Notes: a model not told the origin generated them from the letters alone. A stretch of DNA of 64,000 bases from Limnochorda pilosa (GCF_001544015.1 NZ_AP014924.1:1488001-1552000); one strand, 5' to 3'; counted from the stretch's first letter, positions 1-9,315 are shown. Program-made: numbers and translations.

Positions 1-2752
1 CCAGGTAGCGGGCGCCGTTCACCATCTCCACGTTGACGCCGAAGCGCCCCGAGGCCAGCTGGATGCCCCGGTTCTCGGGGTAGCGGCCGATCAGGTCCGG
101 AATCTCGCCGCCCTCGCCGTTGAAGGCCAGGATGTTGAGCCGGTAGGCGGCTTCGGCGTACGCCCGGTAGGCCACCTCGTTCTGGGAGCCGAAGGACATG
201 GAGCTGATGACGAAGGGGAGCGCGTGCCGTCCCACGGCCAGAACCGCCGGATGGGGCAGGCCCTCAGGTGTGGGCTCCGGGGTGCGCACGTCCAGCAGGT
301 GGCGGAGGCTCACGGGCTGCTCGAGCTCCAGCTCCCGCACCCGCGCCTCGTAGGCCTGGTAGGGCTCGGCGCCCGCGGCCGCCTGGGCGGCCAGCTTCCA
401 CAGCTTGGGGTAGATGTGGTAGGTGCGGCCGGGGCGGGTCTTCTGCGAAGCCCGGTACTCCTCCCAGCGAGCCAAGGCGTCACGGGCCACGCCCTCGAGA
501 CCGCGGCCCGAAGCCTCGCCGCCCGCGAAGGCCGGCACGTCGAAGATCCCGGCCAGCTCCCGGTCCAACCCGATGGCCGACACCAGCCGGTGGTACCCCC
601 GCAGCTCGTGGATGCCGATGGTGGAGATGACCTTCTCCATGCCCTTCTGCAGCGCGCCCAGCAGGTTCGCCGGGCCCTCGGGCGCGGTCGCCGCCGCGGC
701 CCAGAGGAGATAGGGCACCACCGCGTCGGCCCCCAGGGTGAGGGCGAGCATCACGTCGTGCAGGTTGCGCAGCGCCCCCGAGGCGAGCACCAGGCCCACT
801 TGCCGGCGGAGGCTCGCCTCGCCCCGGCGGGCCTGGCGGAGGGCCCGGTCCACCCAGGCCAGTACCAGGTGGGGGTCCAGCGGCGCGGCCTCGCCGGGGA
901 CCCGGGTCCGGTCGTCCAGGATCAGGAGGGCGGCGCCGCCCCGCGCCTCCCGCACGGCCTGCCGGGCCAGGGCGTCCAGGCAGCGGCGCACCCCCTGGCC
1001 GGGCCCCAGGCCGAAGGGGAGCCGCACCGTGCGGCCGCCTGCGGAGCGGACGGCCCGCTCGAGCCCGGCCTCGGTCAGGGTCCCCCACTGGACGGCCGCC
1101 CGGTGCCAGCGGTCCGGGTCGGGGCCGGCGCCTTCGGGGAGGACGAGGGGGATCCGCAGCTCCACCAGCGGCCCACGGCCGCGCCCGTCGGGGAGGGGCC
1201 GGGCGCCCAGGAGGGTGCGGGTGGAGAAGTGCTCGATCTCGCGCTCCCGGTCGATGGCGGGGTTGGTCACCACCGCGACGCTCTCCTTGAAGAAGTCCGC
1301 CAGGTTGACGGGTTCCCGGGAGAGCGCGGCCAGCGGCCCGTCGTACCCCAGGGAGCCGATGGGCTCGTTCCCCGTCTGAACCATGGCCTCCAGCACGTCC
1401 AGGTCGTCGTCGCTGAAGCCGAAGAGGGCCTGCAGGCGTTCCAGCTCCCCTGGCGGCGGAAGCGGGGGCATCGCGTGGGCCGCGGGTGAGCCGGCCCCGA
1501 CCGCTTCGGCACCCGGTGGCGGAAAGGCGGCCCGCAGGTAGCGGCGTCCGCCCTCCAGGGGCAGGCCCCGTTCCCGCGCCCGGGCGAGGCAGTGCTGCTC
1601 CACGGCCGGCTGGTCCAGGAGGCAGACCTCCCCGCCATCCAGGCGGATCACCAGCTTCTCGCCGGGAGCCAGGGGCCGCGGCTCGACCGTCAGCTCCCGG
1701 GTGGGGACCACACCCTGCTCGGAGCTGAGGAGGATGCGACCCGGCGTCTCCAGGAGCCAGAGCGGCCGGAGCCCTAGGGCGTCCACGGAGGCTCCCAGCC
1801 AGGCGCCCTCCCGGGCCAGGATGGCCGCGGGGCCCTGCGCCAGGGGGCCGAAGGCGTGGCGGTAGAAGACGAAGAGGTCCTGCAGCTCGCCGGGCATCCG
1901 GTGCATCTCGTTGAGGATGGGCGGGAAGAGCATCTCGAGCGCCTCGGCCAGATCGAGGTCGAACCGGTGCAGGAGCGCGCCCAGGACCCGGTTCAGGTCC
2001 TGGCTGTCGCTCGCACCCTCCACCAGGGGCACGCCCAGCAGCCGGGCTTCCTCCTGGAGCCGGTGCACGGTGTTGATCTCGCCGTTGTGGGCCACCCGCG
2101 AGAAGGGCTGAACCCGGTGGAAGTTGGCCGCCGTGTTGGTCGAGTACCGGTTGTGCCCGATGGCGGTCCGGGTGCGGAAGAGGGGGTCCTGCAGGTCCCC
2201 GAAGTAGCTGCCGAGGCTGCTCGCGCTCCCCATCACCTTGTAGACGGCGGTGTGCCGGCTGAGGGAGAGGAGGTGGATGGGGAGCTGCCCCTCCAGCTCC
2301 ACGCCCAGCTCGAAGAGGCGGCGGTCCGGCTCCCGGCCCGGCAGGCGGCCTGCGATCTGCCAGAAGAGCGGCTCGTCGCGACGGGCGCGGGGGCCGAGGG
2401 CGCCGGAGTCGGTGAGGCCCGCCTCGGACCACAGGATCTGCGCCCCGGCGGCCGCGAGCACCTCCGTGACCCGGCGGGACCAATCCTGACCCGCTTGGGG
2501 TAAAAAGAAGTGGCCAACGAAGAAGCCGGTCCCTCGCAGGGTGGTCGGGGCGACCCCGAGCCGCTGGGCCCAGAGCTCCACCGGCAGGTCGGTGAGCACG
2601 CCGCTCCCGTCCCCTTCGCCGTCGATGGACCCGGCCCGGTGGGAGAGGTGGACCAGGATGCGCAGGGTCTCCTGCAGGTTCTCGTGGGTGGGCGTGCCCC
2701 GCTCCACCAGGGCGACCAGCCCACAGGCGTCGTACTCGTCGGGAAGCCTCAC
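1..2752 (-). CDS. gltB: Glutamate synthase, large subunit (N-terminal part; runs off left edge)
   Basis: About 917 codons are visible. Glutamate synthase makes glutamate from glutamine and 2-oxoglutarate. The GTG start at 2752 has a GGGAAGGGGG ribosome site and gives MRLPDEYDACGLVALVE; Cys10 fits the N-terminal nucleophile of class II glutamine amidotransferases, exposed after removal of a short propeptide. GHNRYSTNTAANFHRVQPF and AHNGEINT are the amidotransferase core. The central domain (IGSLGYDGPLAALS, TNPAIDREREIEHFS) and the start of the FMN-binding synthase domain (SSMSFGS, AFNGEGGEIPD) follow in order. The C-terminal part lies outside the window. The frame is uninterrupted to base 1. 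Family assignment is firm; cofactor type (ferredoxin or NADPH) cannot be read here. Confidence 0.93.
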   Translation of the reverse strand, partial: MRLPDEYDACGLVALVERGTPTHENLQETLRILVHLSHRAGSIDGEGDGSGVLTDLPVELWAQRLGVAPTTLRGTGFFVGHFFLPQAGQDWSRRVTEVLAAAGAQILWSEAGLTDSGALGPRARRDEPLFWQIAGRLPGREPDRRLFELGVELEGQLPIHLLSLSRHTAVYKVMGSASSLGSYFGDLQDPLFRTRTAIGHNRYSTNTAANFHRVQPFSRVAHNGEINTVHRLQEEARLLGVPLVEGASDSQDLNRVLGALLHRFDLDLAEALEMLFPPILNEMHRMPGELQDLFVFYRHAFGPLAQGPAAILAREGAWLGASVDALGLRPLWLLETPGRILLSSEQGVVPTRELTVEPRPLAPGEKLVIRLDGGEVCLLDQPAVEQHCLARARERGLPLEGGRRYLRAAFPPPGAEAVGAGSPAAHAMPPLPPPGELERLQALFGFSDDDLDVLEAMVQTGNEPIGSLGYDGPLAALSREPVNLADFFKESVAVVTNPAIDREREIEHFSTRTLLGARPLPDGRGRGPLVELRIPLVLPEGAGPDPDRWHRAAVQWGTLTEAGLERAVRSAGGRTVRLPFGLGPGQGVRRCLDALARQAVREARGGAALLILDDRTRVPGEAAPLDPHLVLAWVDRALRQARRGEASLRRQVGLVLASGALRNLHDVMLALTLGADAVVPYLLWAAAATAPEGPANLLGALQKGMEKVISTIGIHELRGYHRLVSAIGLDRELAGIFDVPAFAGGEASGRGLEGVARDALARWEEYRASQKTRPGRTYHIYPKLWKLAAQAAAGAEPYQAYEARVRELELEQPVSLRHLLDVRTPEPTPEGLPHPAVLAVGRHALPFVISSMSFGSQNEVAYRAYAEAAYRLNILAFNGEGGEIPDLIGRYPENRGIQLASGRFGVNVEMVNGARYL

Positions 2753-2935
2753 CGCGCCGGCCCCCTTCCCTGGTGCATAAAGATTCGTGCCGCGAGGTGT
2801 GATGTTGGATTGGCGGTTATTCTACCACAGGAGGACCGGTAGCGGAAGGTGTTGGGGAACGGGTTTCATGAGTATACAATTGCGATCTCCGCACGACGCC
2901 GGGGCGGCGGGGCGGGCCGGGGGTCGGACCTGCCC

Positions 2936-2963
2936 TTGACACCGCGCCCGCCGGTGCTATACT
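2936..2963 (+). promoter_or_regulatory. Sigma-A promoter of suf operon
   Basis: TTGACA at 2936-2941 and TATACT at 2958-2963 are separated by 16 bp. This near-consensus promoter lies 88 bp before sufC and points into it. The 299-bp gap between gltB and sufC contains no gene; on the minus strand TAGAAT at 2819-2824 could be a weak -10 for gltB. Confidence 0.82.
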
Positions 2964-3051
2964 GGGTCGGGAAAGAAAGTCAACTATTTCAGTCGGGATT
3001 GCCGCGCCGCCACCCAGGAGCGGCCGGGGCGGACGGAAAGGTGGACGGGAC

Positions 3052-3807
3052 TTGGCTGTCACACTCCAGGTGGAGGACCTGCACGTAGCAGTCGAAGGCA
3101 CCGAGATCCTGAAGGGGGTCTCCCTCGAGGTGCGGGGCGGCGAGCTGCATGCTCTCATGGGGCCCAACGGCTCGGGGAAGACCACGCTGGCCTTCGCCCT
3201 CATGGGCCACCCGCACTACGAGGTCACCGGGGGACGTGTCCTCTTCAACGGTGAGGACGTGCTTGCCATGAGCCCGGACGAGCGGGCCCGGGCGGGCCTC
3301 TTCCTGTCGTTCCAGTATCCCAGCGAGGTCTCCGGCGTCACCGTGGCCAACTTCATCAAGACTGCCATGAACGCCGTACGCGGGCCCGGCCGCGAGATCT
3401 CCCTCCTGGACTTCCAGAAGAAGATGCTCTCCAAGCTGGAGCTTCTGGAGATGGACGAGAGCTACGCCGGCCGCTACCTGAACGAGGGGTTCTCCGGCGG
3501 CGAGAAGAAGCGGAACGAGATCCTGCAGCTCGCCATGCTGGAGCCCAAGCTGGCCATCCTGGACGAGACCGACTCAGGGCTCGATATCGACGCGCTGCAG
3601 GTCGTCGCCCGGGGTGTCAACTCCCTCAAGGGGCCCGAGTTCGGTGCCCTGGTGATCACCCACTACCAGCGCATCCTCCGCTACCTGAAGCCCGACCGGG
3701 TGCACGTGATGATGAGCGGCCGCATCGTCCGTTCCGGTGGGGCCGAGCTCGCCGACGAGCTCGAGGCGAAGGGCTACGACTGGCTGCGGCAGGAGGTCGG
3801 GGCGTAG
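3052..3807 (+). CDS. sufC: Fe-S cluster assembly ATPase SufC
   Basis: The 251-residue protein is an ABC-type ATPase of the SUF iron-sulfur assembly machinery; it works in the cytoplasm bound to SufB/SufD. Walker A is GPNGSGKTT near residue 36, the ABC signature is FSGGEKKRNEILQ, Walker B is LAILDETDSGLDID, and the H-loop is ALVITHYQRIL, all typical of SufC. The start is TTG at 3052 behind a GGAAAGGTGG site. It is first in a suf run with the next start two bases after its stop, indicating one transcript from the promoter at 2936. Confidence 0.95.
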   Translation: MAVTLQVEDLHVAVEGTEILKGVSLEVRGGELHALMGPNGSGKTTLAFALMGHPHYEVTGGRVLFNGEDVLAMSPDERARAGLFLSFQYPSEVSGVTVANFIKTAMNAVRGPGREISLLDFQKKMLSKLELLEMDESYAGRYLNEGFSGGEKKRNEILQLAMLEPKLAILDETDSGLDIDALQVVARGVNSLKGPEFGALVITHYQRILRYLKPDRVHVMMSGRIVRSGGAELADELEAKGYDWLRQEVGA

Positions 3808-3809
3808 CC

Positions 3810-5147
3810 ATGGCCGAGGTCAGCACCCATCCGCCCGTCACCCGCGAGCAGGTGGCCGCCCTCTCCGAGATGAGGGGCGAGCCGGCATGGATGCGCGATC
3901 GGCGCCTGAAGGCCCTGGACGCCTTCTCGGGCCGCGGCTGGCCCAGGGGCCGCTGGACCCACCTGAAGGAGCTGCCGCTGGAGGGCTTTCACGTCAACGG
4001 CAGGGCCCAGGGCGACGGGGCGGTGGCTCCTGGTGGCGAACGGGAGTCCCTGGAGGCGTCCCAGCTGGAGGCGGTGGCGCCCTTCCTGGGGGCGGACGCA
4101 GAGCTCTCGGGCCTCTTGGTGCACCTGGGCGGCAAGATCGCCCGGCGCCGCCTGAAGGATGAGCTGGCCCGCCAGGGGGTGCTCCTCCTGGAGATGGACC
4201 AGGCGCTGCGCGAGGCGGAGGAGCTGGTGCGGGACCACTTCATGACCCGGGCGGTCACGCCCCAGCAGGGCAAGTTCGAGGCCCTGCACGGCGCGCTCTG
4301 GGCCGGCGGCCGCTTCATCTACGTCCCCGCCGGCGTGGAGGTGGCGCTGCCCATCCAGGTCTTCCAGCACGCCATCGACGGCGAGGCGTACCTCTTCCCG
4401 CACACCCTGGTGGTGGCGGCCCCCAACAGCCGGGTGCTGGTGGTGGAGGGCAGCGCCTCGTCCGACGCCGCGGAGCGGCTCCACCTGGGCGCGGTGGAGC
4501 TCATCGCGCAGGAAGGCGCCGGCATCACCTTCGCCACCTTCCAGGACTGGGGACGGCGCACGACGAACATCACCCTGAGGCGTGCCTGGCTGGAACGGGA
4601 CGCCCAGGTCCACTGGACGGTGGGGGAGTTCGGGGGCCGCACCACCCTCTCCCGGTTCGAGACCCGGCTTGAGGGCGACGGCAGCCAGGCCCGGCACGTG
4701 CTGGTCTTCTTCGGCGGCGGGGACCAGTACATGGACGTCTATACCTTCGTGGACCACTGGGGGCGCCAGACCGACGCCGACATGCAGGGCCGGGGCGTCC
4801 TCACCGATCGCGCCCGGAGCATCTACCAGGGGAAGAGCTACATCCACCGGGGCGCGAAAGGGAGCAACTCGCAGCAGCACGAAGACAACCTCCTGCTGAG
4901 CCCCCAGGCCCGGGCCGACGCGGAGCCCAGCGTGGAGGTGGACGAGGACGACGTGCGGGCCGGGCACGGCGCCACGTCGGGACAGGTGGACCCCGAGCAG
5001 GTCTTCTACCTGCGAAGCCGAGGGCTCACCGAGAAGCAGGCCCTGGCGCTGATCGTGAGCGGGTTCTTCGAGACGTTGCTGCGGGAGATCCCGGTGGAGG
5101 CGGCACGGGCGAGCCTCAGCCGGCTGATCGCGCAGAAGTTGCAGTAA
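3810..5147 (+). CDS. sufD: Fe-S cluster assembly protein SufD
   Basis: 445 residues of the SufB/SufD scaffold family. The N-terminal part (EPAWMRDRRLKALDAF, WTHLKELPL) and the C-terminal signature VRAGHGATSGQVDPEQVFYL RSRGL are closer to SufD than SufB. The beta-helix core shows the usual YQGKSYIHRGA and NSQQHEDNLLLS segments. SufD partners with SufB and SufC. It lies between sufC and sufS, the common Firmicute order C-D-S-U-B; no sufB follows here, so the partner must be encoded elsewhere. If no sufB exists, this single protein would have to fill both roles. Confidence 0.88.
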   Translation: MAEVSTHPPVTREQVAALSEMRGEPAWMRDRRLKALDAFSGRGWPRGRWTHLKELPLEGFHVNGRAQGDGAVAPGGERESLEASQLEAVAPFLGADAELSGLLVHLGGKIARRRLKDELARQGVLLLEMDQALREAEELVRDHFMTRAVTPQQGKFEALHGALWAGGRFIYVPAGVEVALPIQVFQHAIDGEAYLFPHTLVVAAPNSRVLVVEGSASSDAAERLHLGAVELIAQEGAGITFATFQDWGRRTTNITLRRAWLERDAQVHWTVGEFGGRTTLSRFETRLEGDGSQARHVLVFFGGGDQYMDVYTFVDHWGRQTDADMQGRGVLTDRARSIYQGKSYIHRGAKGSNSQQHEDNLLLSPQARADAEPSVEVDEDDVRAGHGATSGQVDPEQVFYLRSRGLTEKQALALIVSGFFETLLREIPVEAARASLSRLIAQKLQ

Positions 5148-5283
5148 GAGCGGTCGGGTGCCGCGCCCGGAGGGCCCGGCACGGGGCGCGCCCGCCGGGT
5201 GCGTCCTGGGGGCGCGTCCGGCGGTCGCGGCGGTTACCGGGTACGGCGGGGGTACTTCCATGGCGCGAAGAGGGCGGTGGCCT

Positions 5284-6510
5284 ATGGACGTGGAGGCAGT
5301 TCGGCGACAGTTTCCCATCCTGAGCCAGGAGGTGAACGGCCACCCCCTGGTCTACCTGGACTCGGCGGCCACCTCCCAGAAACCGCTGGCCGTGATCGAG
5401 GCCGTCGATCGCTACTACCGGGAGTACAACGCCAACGTCCACCGGGGTATCCACACCCTCTCGGAGCGGGCCACCGAGGCCATGGAGGAGGCCCGGGCGA
5501 AGGTGGCCCGGTTCATCCACGCGCCGGCCCCGGAGCAGTTGGTCTTCGTCAACAACGCCACCGAGGCCATCAACCTGGTGGCGTACAGCTACGGCTCCCG
5601 CCTGGCCGAGGGCGACGAGATCCTCCTCACCCCCATGGAGCACCACAGCAACCTGGTGCCCTGGCAGCTCGCGGCCCGCCGCACCGGAGCCCGGCTGCGC
5701 TTCATCCCGCTCCTGCCGGACGGGACCCTGGACCTCTCCCAGATGGACCGCCTCCTGGGTCCCCGCACCCGTCTGGTGGCCGTCACCCACGTCTCCAACG
5801 TGCTCGGCACCATCAACCCCGTGGGCGACATCGCGGCCGCAGCCCACCGGCAGGGTGTTCCCGTGCTGGTGGACGGGGCCCAGAGCGTGCCCCACATGCC
5901 CGTGGACGTGCAGGCCCTGGACTGTGACTTCCTGGCCTTTTCGGGGCACAAGATGCTGGGACCCATGGGCATCGGCGTCCTCTACGGCAAGCGGGAGCTC
6001 CTGGAGCGGATGGATCCCTTCCTGGCCGGAGGCGAGATGATCTCCGAGGCGGAGCTGGAGTGCTCCACCTGGCAGGAGCTGCCCTACAAGTTCGAGGGCG
6101 GCACGCCCCACGTGGTGGGTGCGATCGGGCTGGGGGCGGCTGTGGACTTCCTGGAGGGCCTGGGCATGGACGAGGTCTTCCGGCACGAGCAGGATCTGGT
6201 GCGCCATGCCCTGAAGGTCCTCAGAGAGGTGGATGGGGTGCAGATCTACGGCCCAGAGCCCCCCAGGGGCGGCGTGATCGCCTTCAATCTGGGCGAGCTG
6301 CATCCCCACGACCTCTCCACCGTGTTGGACCAGGAGGGGATCGCCATTCGGGTGGGCCACCACTGTGCCCAGCCCCTCACCCGGTGGCTGGACGTACCCG
6401 CCACCGCGCGGGCGAGCTTCTACGTGTACACCACCCGGGACGAGATCGACGTCCTCGCCCGGGCGCTGGAGCACGCAAAGGAGTTCTTCGGCCATGTCGT
6501 CGAACGGTAA
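5284..6510 (+). CDS. sufS: Cysteine desulfurase SufS (group II)
   Basis: PLP-dependent enzyme that removes sulfur from cysteine to form a persulfide for Fe-S assembly. The PLP lysine is in FSGHKMLGPMGIG and the catalytic cysteine in RVGHHCAQPL. THVSNVLGTINPV and VDGAQSVPHMPVD are family hallmarks. The chosen ATG at 5284 gives MDVEAVRRQFPIL and 408 residues, the usual length; an ATG eight codons upstream (5260) and a longer open frame to 5158 are less likely. The 3' end overlaps sufU by 17 bases, implying translational coupling with its sulfur acceptor. Confidence 0.95.
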   Translation: MDVEAVRRQFPILSQEVNGHPLVYLDSAATSQKPLAVIEAVDRYYREYNANVHRGIHTLSERATEAMEEARAKVARFIHAPAPEQLVFVNNATEAINLVAYSYGSRLAEGDEILLTPMEHHSNLVPWQLAARRTGARLRFIPLLPDGTLDLSQMDRLLGPRTRLVAVTHVSNVLGTINPVGDIAAAAHRQGVPVLVDGAQSVPHMPVDVQALDCDFLAFSGHKMLGPMGIGVLYGKRELLERMDPFLAGGEMISEAELECSTWQELPYKFEGGTPHVVGAIGLGAAVDFLEGLGMDEVFRHEQDLVRHALKVLREVDGVQIYGPEPPRGGVIAFNLGELHPHDLSTVLDQEGIAIRVGHHCAQPLTRWLDVPATARASFYVYTTRDEIDVLARALEHAKEFFGHVVER

Positions 6511-6958
6511 CCCGCTGGAGGCCCTCTACCGGGAGGTCATCCTGCAGCACTCCCAGCATCCCCGCAACAGGGGGATGCTCGCGGACGCCGGCGCCGCCGT
6601 CCGCCTGAACAACCCCTCGTGCGGCGACCGGATCGAGCTCTTCCTCAAGGTGAGCCCGGACCAGCGGGTGGAAGAGGTCCGCTTCGAGGGGCGGGGGTGT
6701 TCCATCAGCCAGGCGTCGGCCTCGATGATGACCGAGCGGGTGCGGGGGCTCTCCTTGGACGAGGCGCTCGGGCTGGCCGAGCGCTTCCGCCAGATGGTCC
6801 GGGGGGACGCCGAGGCCGCGCAGGACGAGCGGCTGGGCGACTTGGTGGCGCTCCAGGGCGTGAGCCGGTTCCCGGTCCGGGTGAAGTGTGCCGTGCTGGC
6901 CTGGGAGGCCCTGGAGCGGAGCATCGACCAGGTCCGGCACGGAGGCGACCCGAGCTGA
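6494..6958 (+). CDS. sufU: Sulfur-transfer protein SufU
   Basis: 154 residues, IscU-like fold, zinc-dependent sulfur acceptor from SufS in Firmicutes. Conserved cysteines occur in NPSCGDRIEL, GRGCSISQASASMM and VKCAVLAWEAL, with Asp beside the first Cys as in the SufU zinc site. The SufU-specific insertion between the second and third Cys is present, separating it from IscU. The ATG at 6494 lies inside the sufS tail. It is the last suf gene here; 69 bases without an obvious terminator precede the next gene. Confidence 0.94.
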   Translation: MSSNGNPLEALYREVILQHSQHPRNRGMLADAGAAVRLNNPSCGDRIELFLKVSPDQRVEEVRFEGRGCSISQASASMMTERVRGLSLDEALGLAERFRQMVRGDAEAAQDERLGDLVALQGVSRFPVRVKCAVLAWEALERSIDQVRHGGDPS

Positions 6959-7027
6959 TCGGCGCGCGGCCCCGAGCCGGCGGTGCCCCCAGGGCGGCCC
7001 GCCGGGACGCGAAGGGACGGTGACCGG

Positions 7028-7717
7028 ATGGAGCAGGCGATCCGAATCTTCCTGGTGGACGACCACACCCTGGTTCGGGAGGGTCTCACCTCGCTCCTCC
7101 GCACCCAGCCGGACTTCGACGTGGTGGGCGAGGCGGCCGACGGGGCCGAGGCGCTGGAGCGCCTGGAGGAGGCCCGGCCCGACCTGGTGCTCATGGACAT
7201 CCGCATGCCCGCCATGGACGGCATCGAGGCCACCCGGCGCATCAAGGCCCGCTGGCCGACCGTGCGGGTGGTGATGCTCACCTACTCCGAGGAGGAGGAG
7301 AACCTCTTCGAGGCGGTGAAGGCCGGCGCCGAAGGCTACCTCCTCAAGGACCTGGAGACCGCCACCTTCTTCAGCTTCTTGCGCCGGGTCTTCCGCGGCG
7401 AGGTGCCCATCTCGGGGGTCATGGCCGCCAAGATCCTGCACGAGCTGGCGGGTCGCCGCGCGGGGCGTCCCGCGCACGGGGCTTTGCCCCCGGCTCCCGC
7501 CGAGACGCTGACGGCCCGCGAGCGGGAGGTGCTGGAGCTGGTGAGCCAGGGCGCCACCAACCAGCAGATCGCCGATGAGCTCCACATCTCCGAGAACACC
7601 GTCCGGAATCACCTGCGCAACGTGTTGAGCAAGCTCCACATGAACAACCGTACCCAGGCGGCCGCCTACGCCCTCCGCCAGGGCTGGATCGGGCCAGGCG
7701 CCGGCGAGCGCCGGTGA
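7028..7717 (+). CDS. LuxR/NarL-family response regulator
   Basis: 229 residues: a receiver domain (FLVDDHTLVREG, phospho-acceptor Asp in LVLMDIRMP, lysine in YLLKDLE) followed by a C-terminal LuxR-type helix-turn-helix (LTAREREVLELVSQGATNQQIADELHISENTVRNHLRNVLSKL spans the motif). The ATG at 7028 follows GAAGGGA. No kinase gene is adjacent, so the partner is unknown. A close relative follows directly and then ccmAB, making cytochrome maturation or respiration a possible target; that is inference from position only. Confidence 0.88.
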   Translation: MEQAIRIFLVDDHTLVREGLTSLLRTQPDFDVVGEAADGAEALERLEEARPDLVLMDIRMPAMDGIEATRRIKARWPTVRVVMLTYSEEEENLFEAVKAGAEGYLLKDLETATFFSFLRRVFRGEVPISGVMAAKILHELAGRRAGRPAHGALPPAPAETLTAREREVLELVSQGATNQQIADELHISENTVRNHLRNVLSKLHMNNRTQAAAYALRQGWIGPGAGERR

Positions 7718-7808
7718 GCGGCTCTGGGACGTTTGTCCCCCTTCGGTAGGAGGATCCACCCTCGCGGCGCACCAACCCGGTCTGCGATAATGGGGTAGGA
7801 GAGGGTAG

Positions 7809-8519
7809 GTGGCGCACATGGAGCATACGATCCGGTTGTGTCTGGTCGACGATCACGAGCTCGTCCGCAGGGGGATCGCCAGCTTGGTCTCCACCCAGGC
7901 CGACATGGAGGTGGTGGGGGAGGCCGCCTCGGGCGAAGAAGCGCTGCGGGTATGCGCCGAGTGCCACCCCGACGTGGTGCTCATGGACCTGCAGATGCCA
8001 GGCATCGGGGGCATCGAGGCCACCCGGCGCCTCAGGGCGCAGATGCCCGACGCACGGGTGCTGATGCTGACCTACTCGGAGAAGGAGTCGGACCTCCTGG
8101 CCGCCCTGGAGGCCGGCGCCCAGGGGTACCTGCTGAAGGACCTGAACGCGGAGCTGTTCTTCAGCTTCATCCGCAGGGCCTTCAAGGGGGAGATCCCCAT
8201 CTCGGGCAGCCTCACCGCCCAGCTCATGCGGGGCTTCCGCCCCGGCTCGGGCTCGTCGGCCCCCGCGGCAGCCCCTTCCGCCTCGTCCGGCGGGCACCGC
8301 AGGCTCACGGACCGGGAGCTGGAGGTGGTCCGGCTGGTGAGCCGCGGCGCCACCAACGAGGACATCGGCCTCGAGCTGCACATCTCCTCCAACACGGTGA
8401 AGAACCACCTGCGCAACATCCTGGCCAAGCTGGGGCTCAGGAACCGGGCGCAGGCGGTGACCTACGCCATTCAGCACGGCCTGCTCCCCGACGAGGACGA
8501 GGTGCACCTCCGCCGGTGA
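7809..8519 (+). CDS. LuxR/NarL-family response regulator (paralogue of preceding gene)
   Basis: 236 residues with receiver (CLVDDHELVRRG, Asp in VVLMDLQMPG, Lys in YLLKDLN) and LuxR helix-turn-helix (NEDIGLELHISSNTVKNHL). Strong similarity to the gene at 7028 in both domains, including the unusual phrase (V/L)MLTYSE(E/K)E and FFSF(L/I)RR(V/A)F(R/K)GE(V/I)PISG, indicates tandem duplication. GTG at 7809 has an AGGAG seven bases upstream; ATG at 7818 is an alternative. The 91-bp gap contains GATAAT at 7786, a possible -10 without a clear -35. No cognate kinase is adjacent. Confidence 0.87.
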   Translation: MAHMEHTIRLCLVDDHELVRRGIASLVSTQADMEVVGEAASGEEALRVCAECHPDVVLMDLQMPGIGGIEATRRLRAQMPDARVLMLTYSEKESDLLAALEAGAQGYLLKDLNAELFFSFIRRAFKGEIPISGSLTAQLMRGFRPGSGSSAPAAAPSASSGGHRRLTDRELEVVRLVSRGATNEDIGLELHISSNTVKNHLRNILAKLGLRNRAQAVTYAIQHGLLPDEDEVHLRR

Positions 8520-8580
8520 GCACAGGCGGGCCGCAGCTTCGGGGACGGCCCCGGAGCGAGAGGCAGGCGACCATCCACTC

Positions 8581-9315
8581 GTGAGCGAGGAGACCCTCCG
8601 GGCGGACCGGGTGAGCAAGCAGATCGGCCACCGCCGGATCCTGCACGAGGTGAACCTGGTCGTGGGCCGGGGCGAGCGCGTGGCGCTCCTGGGCCCGAAC
8701 GGGGCGGGCAAGTCCACCCTGCTGCGGATCTGCGCGACGCTCCTGAAGCCCACCTCGGGCCAGGTGTTCATCGGCGGGGAGCCGGCGGCCGAGAAGCCCG
8801 CCCTGCGGGCCCGCCTGGGGGTGCTGGTGGAGCACACCCTCTTCTACATGAGCCTCTCGGGCCGCGAGAACCTCCTGCTCTACGCGCGGCTCTACGGCGT
8901 GCCGGATGCCCGCCGGTGGGTGGACGGGCTCCTGGATCGCATGGGGCTCGCCCTTTTCGCCGGCGAGCCGGTGCGCACCTACTCCCGCGGCATGCGCCAG
9001 CGGCTGGCCATCGCCCGCACCCTGGTCCACTCGCCCGACCTGCTCCTGCTGGACGAGCCGTACACGGCCCTGGACCAGGAGGGGAGCGCCCGGCTGAACG
9101 AGGTGCTCACGGGGTTGGGGCCCGAAGGACGCTCGCTCCTCCTGGTCACCCACGAGCTGGAGCCCGGGGGGGCGCCCCTGCCGGTGGACCGGGCGGTGCT
9201 GCTGGAGGGCGGCCGCCTGGTGGACGAGGTGACCGCAGGGAGTCTGGACGGCGATCCGGCCCAGGTGGGGCGATGGTACCGGGAGCGGGTCCGCCCCGGC
9301 CTCGGGCGGGGGTGA
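8581..9315 (+). CDS. ccmA: Heme exporter ATP-binding protein CcmA
   Basis: 244-residue ABC ATPase: Walker A GPNGAGKSTLL, signature YSRGMRQRLAIART, Walker B LLLLDEPYTALD, then LLVTHELE. The ATPase alone is generic, but the next gene is a clear CcmB and other ccm genes lie within 8 kb, so CcmA of the CcmABCD complex is the best call. In that complex ATP hydrolysis releases holo-CcmE from CcmC. GTG start at 8581. The gap to ccmB is 64 bp. Confidence 0.82.
   Translation: MSEETLRADRVSKQIGHRRILHEVNLVVGRGERVALLGPNGAGKSTLLRICATLLKPTSGQVFIGGEPAAEKPALRARLGVLVEHTLFYMSLSGRENLLLYARLYGVPDARRWVDGLLDRMGLALFAGEPVRTYSRGMRQRLAIARTLVHSPDLLLLDEPYTALDQEGSARLNEVLTGLGPEGRSLLLVTHELEPGGAPLPVDRAVLLEGGRLVDEVTAGSLDGDPAQVGRWYRERVRPGLGRG

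Noticed and set aside
480-2483. Minus-strand 667-codon frame and plus-strand 421-codon frame in the gltB region
   Set aside because: Pro/Gly/Arg-rich shadows. The true frame is the uninterrupted minus-strand glutamate synthase starting at 2752.
7781-7791. GATAAT as a promoter for the second response regulator
   Set aside because: No acceptable -35 at 16-18 bp; the two regulator genes may simply be cotranscribed.
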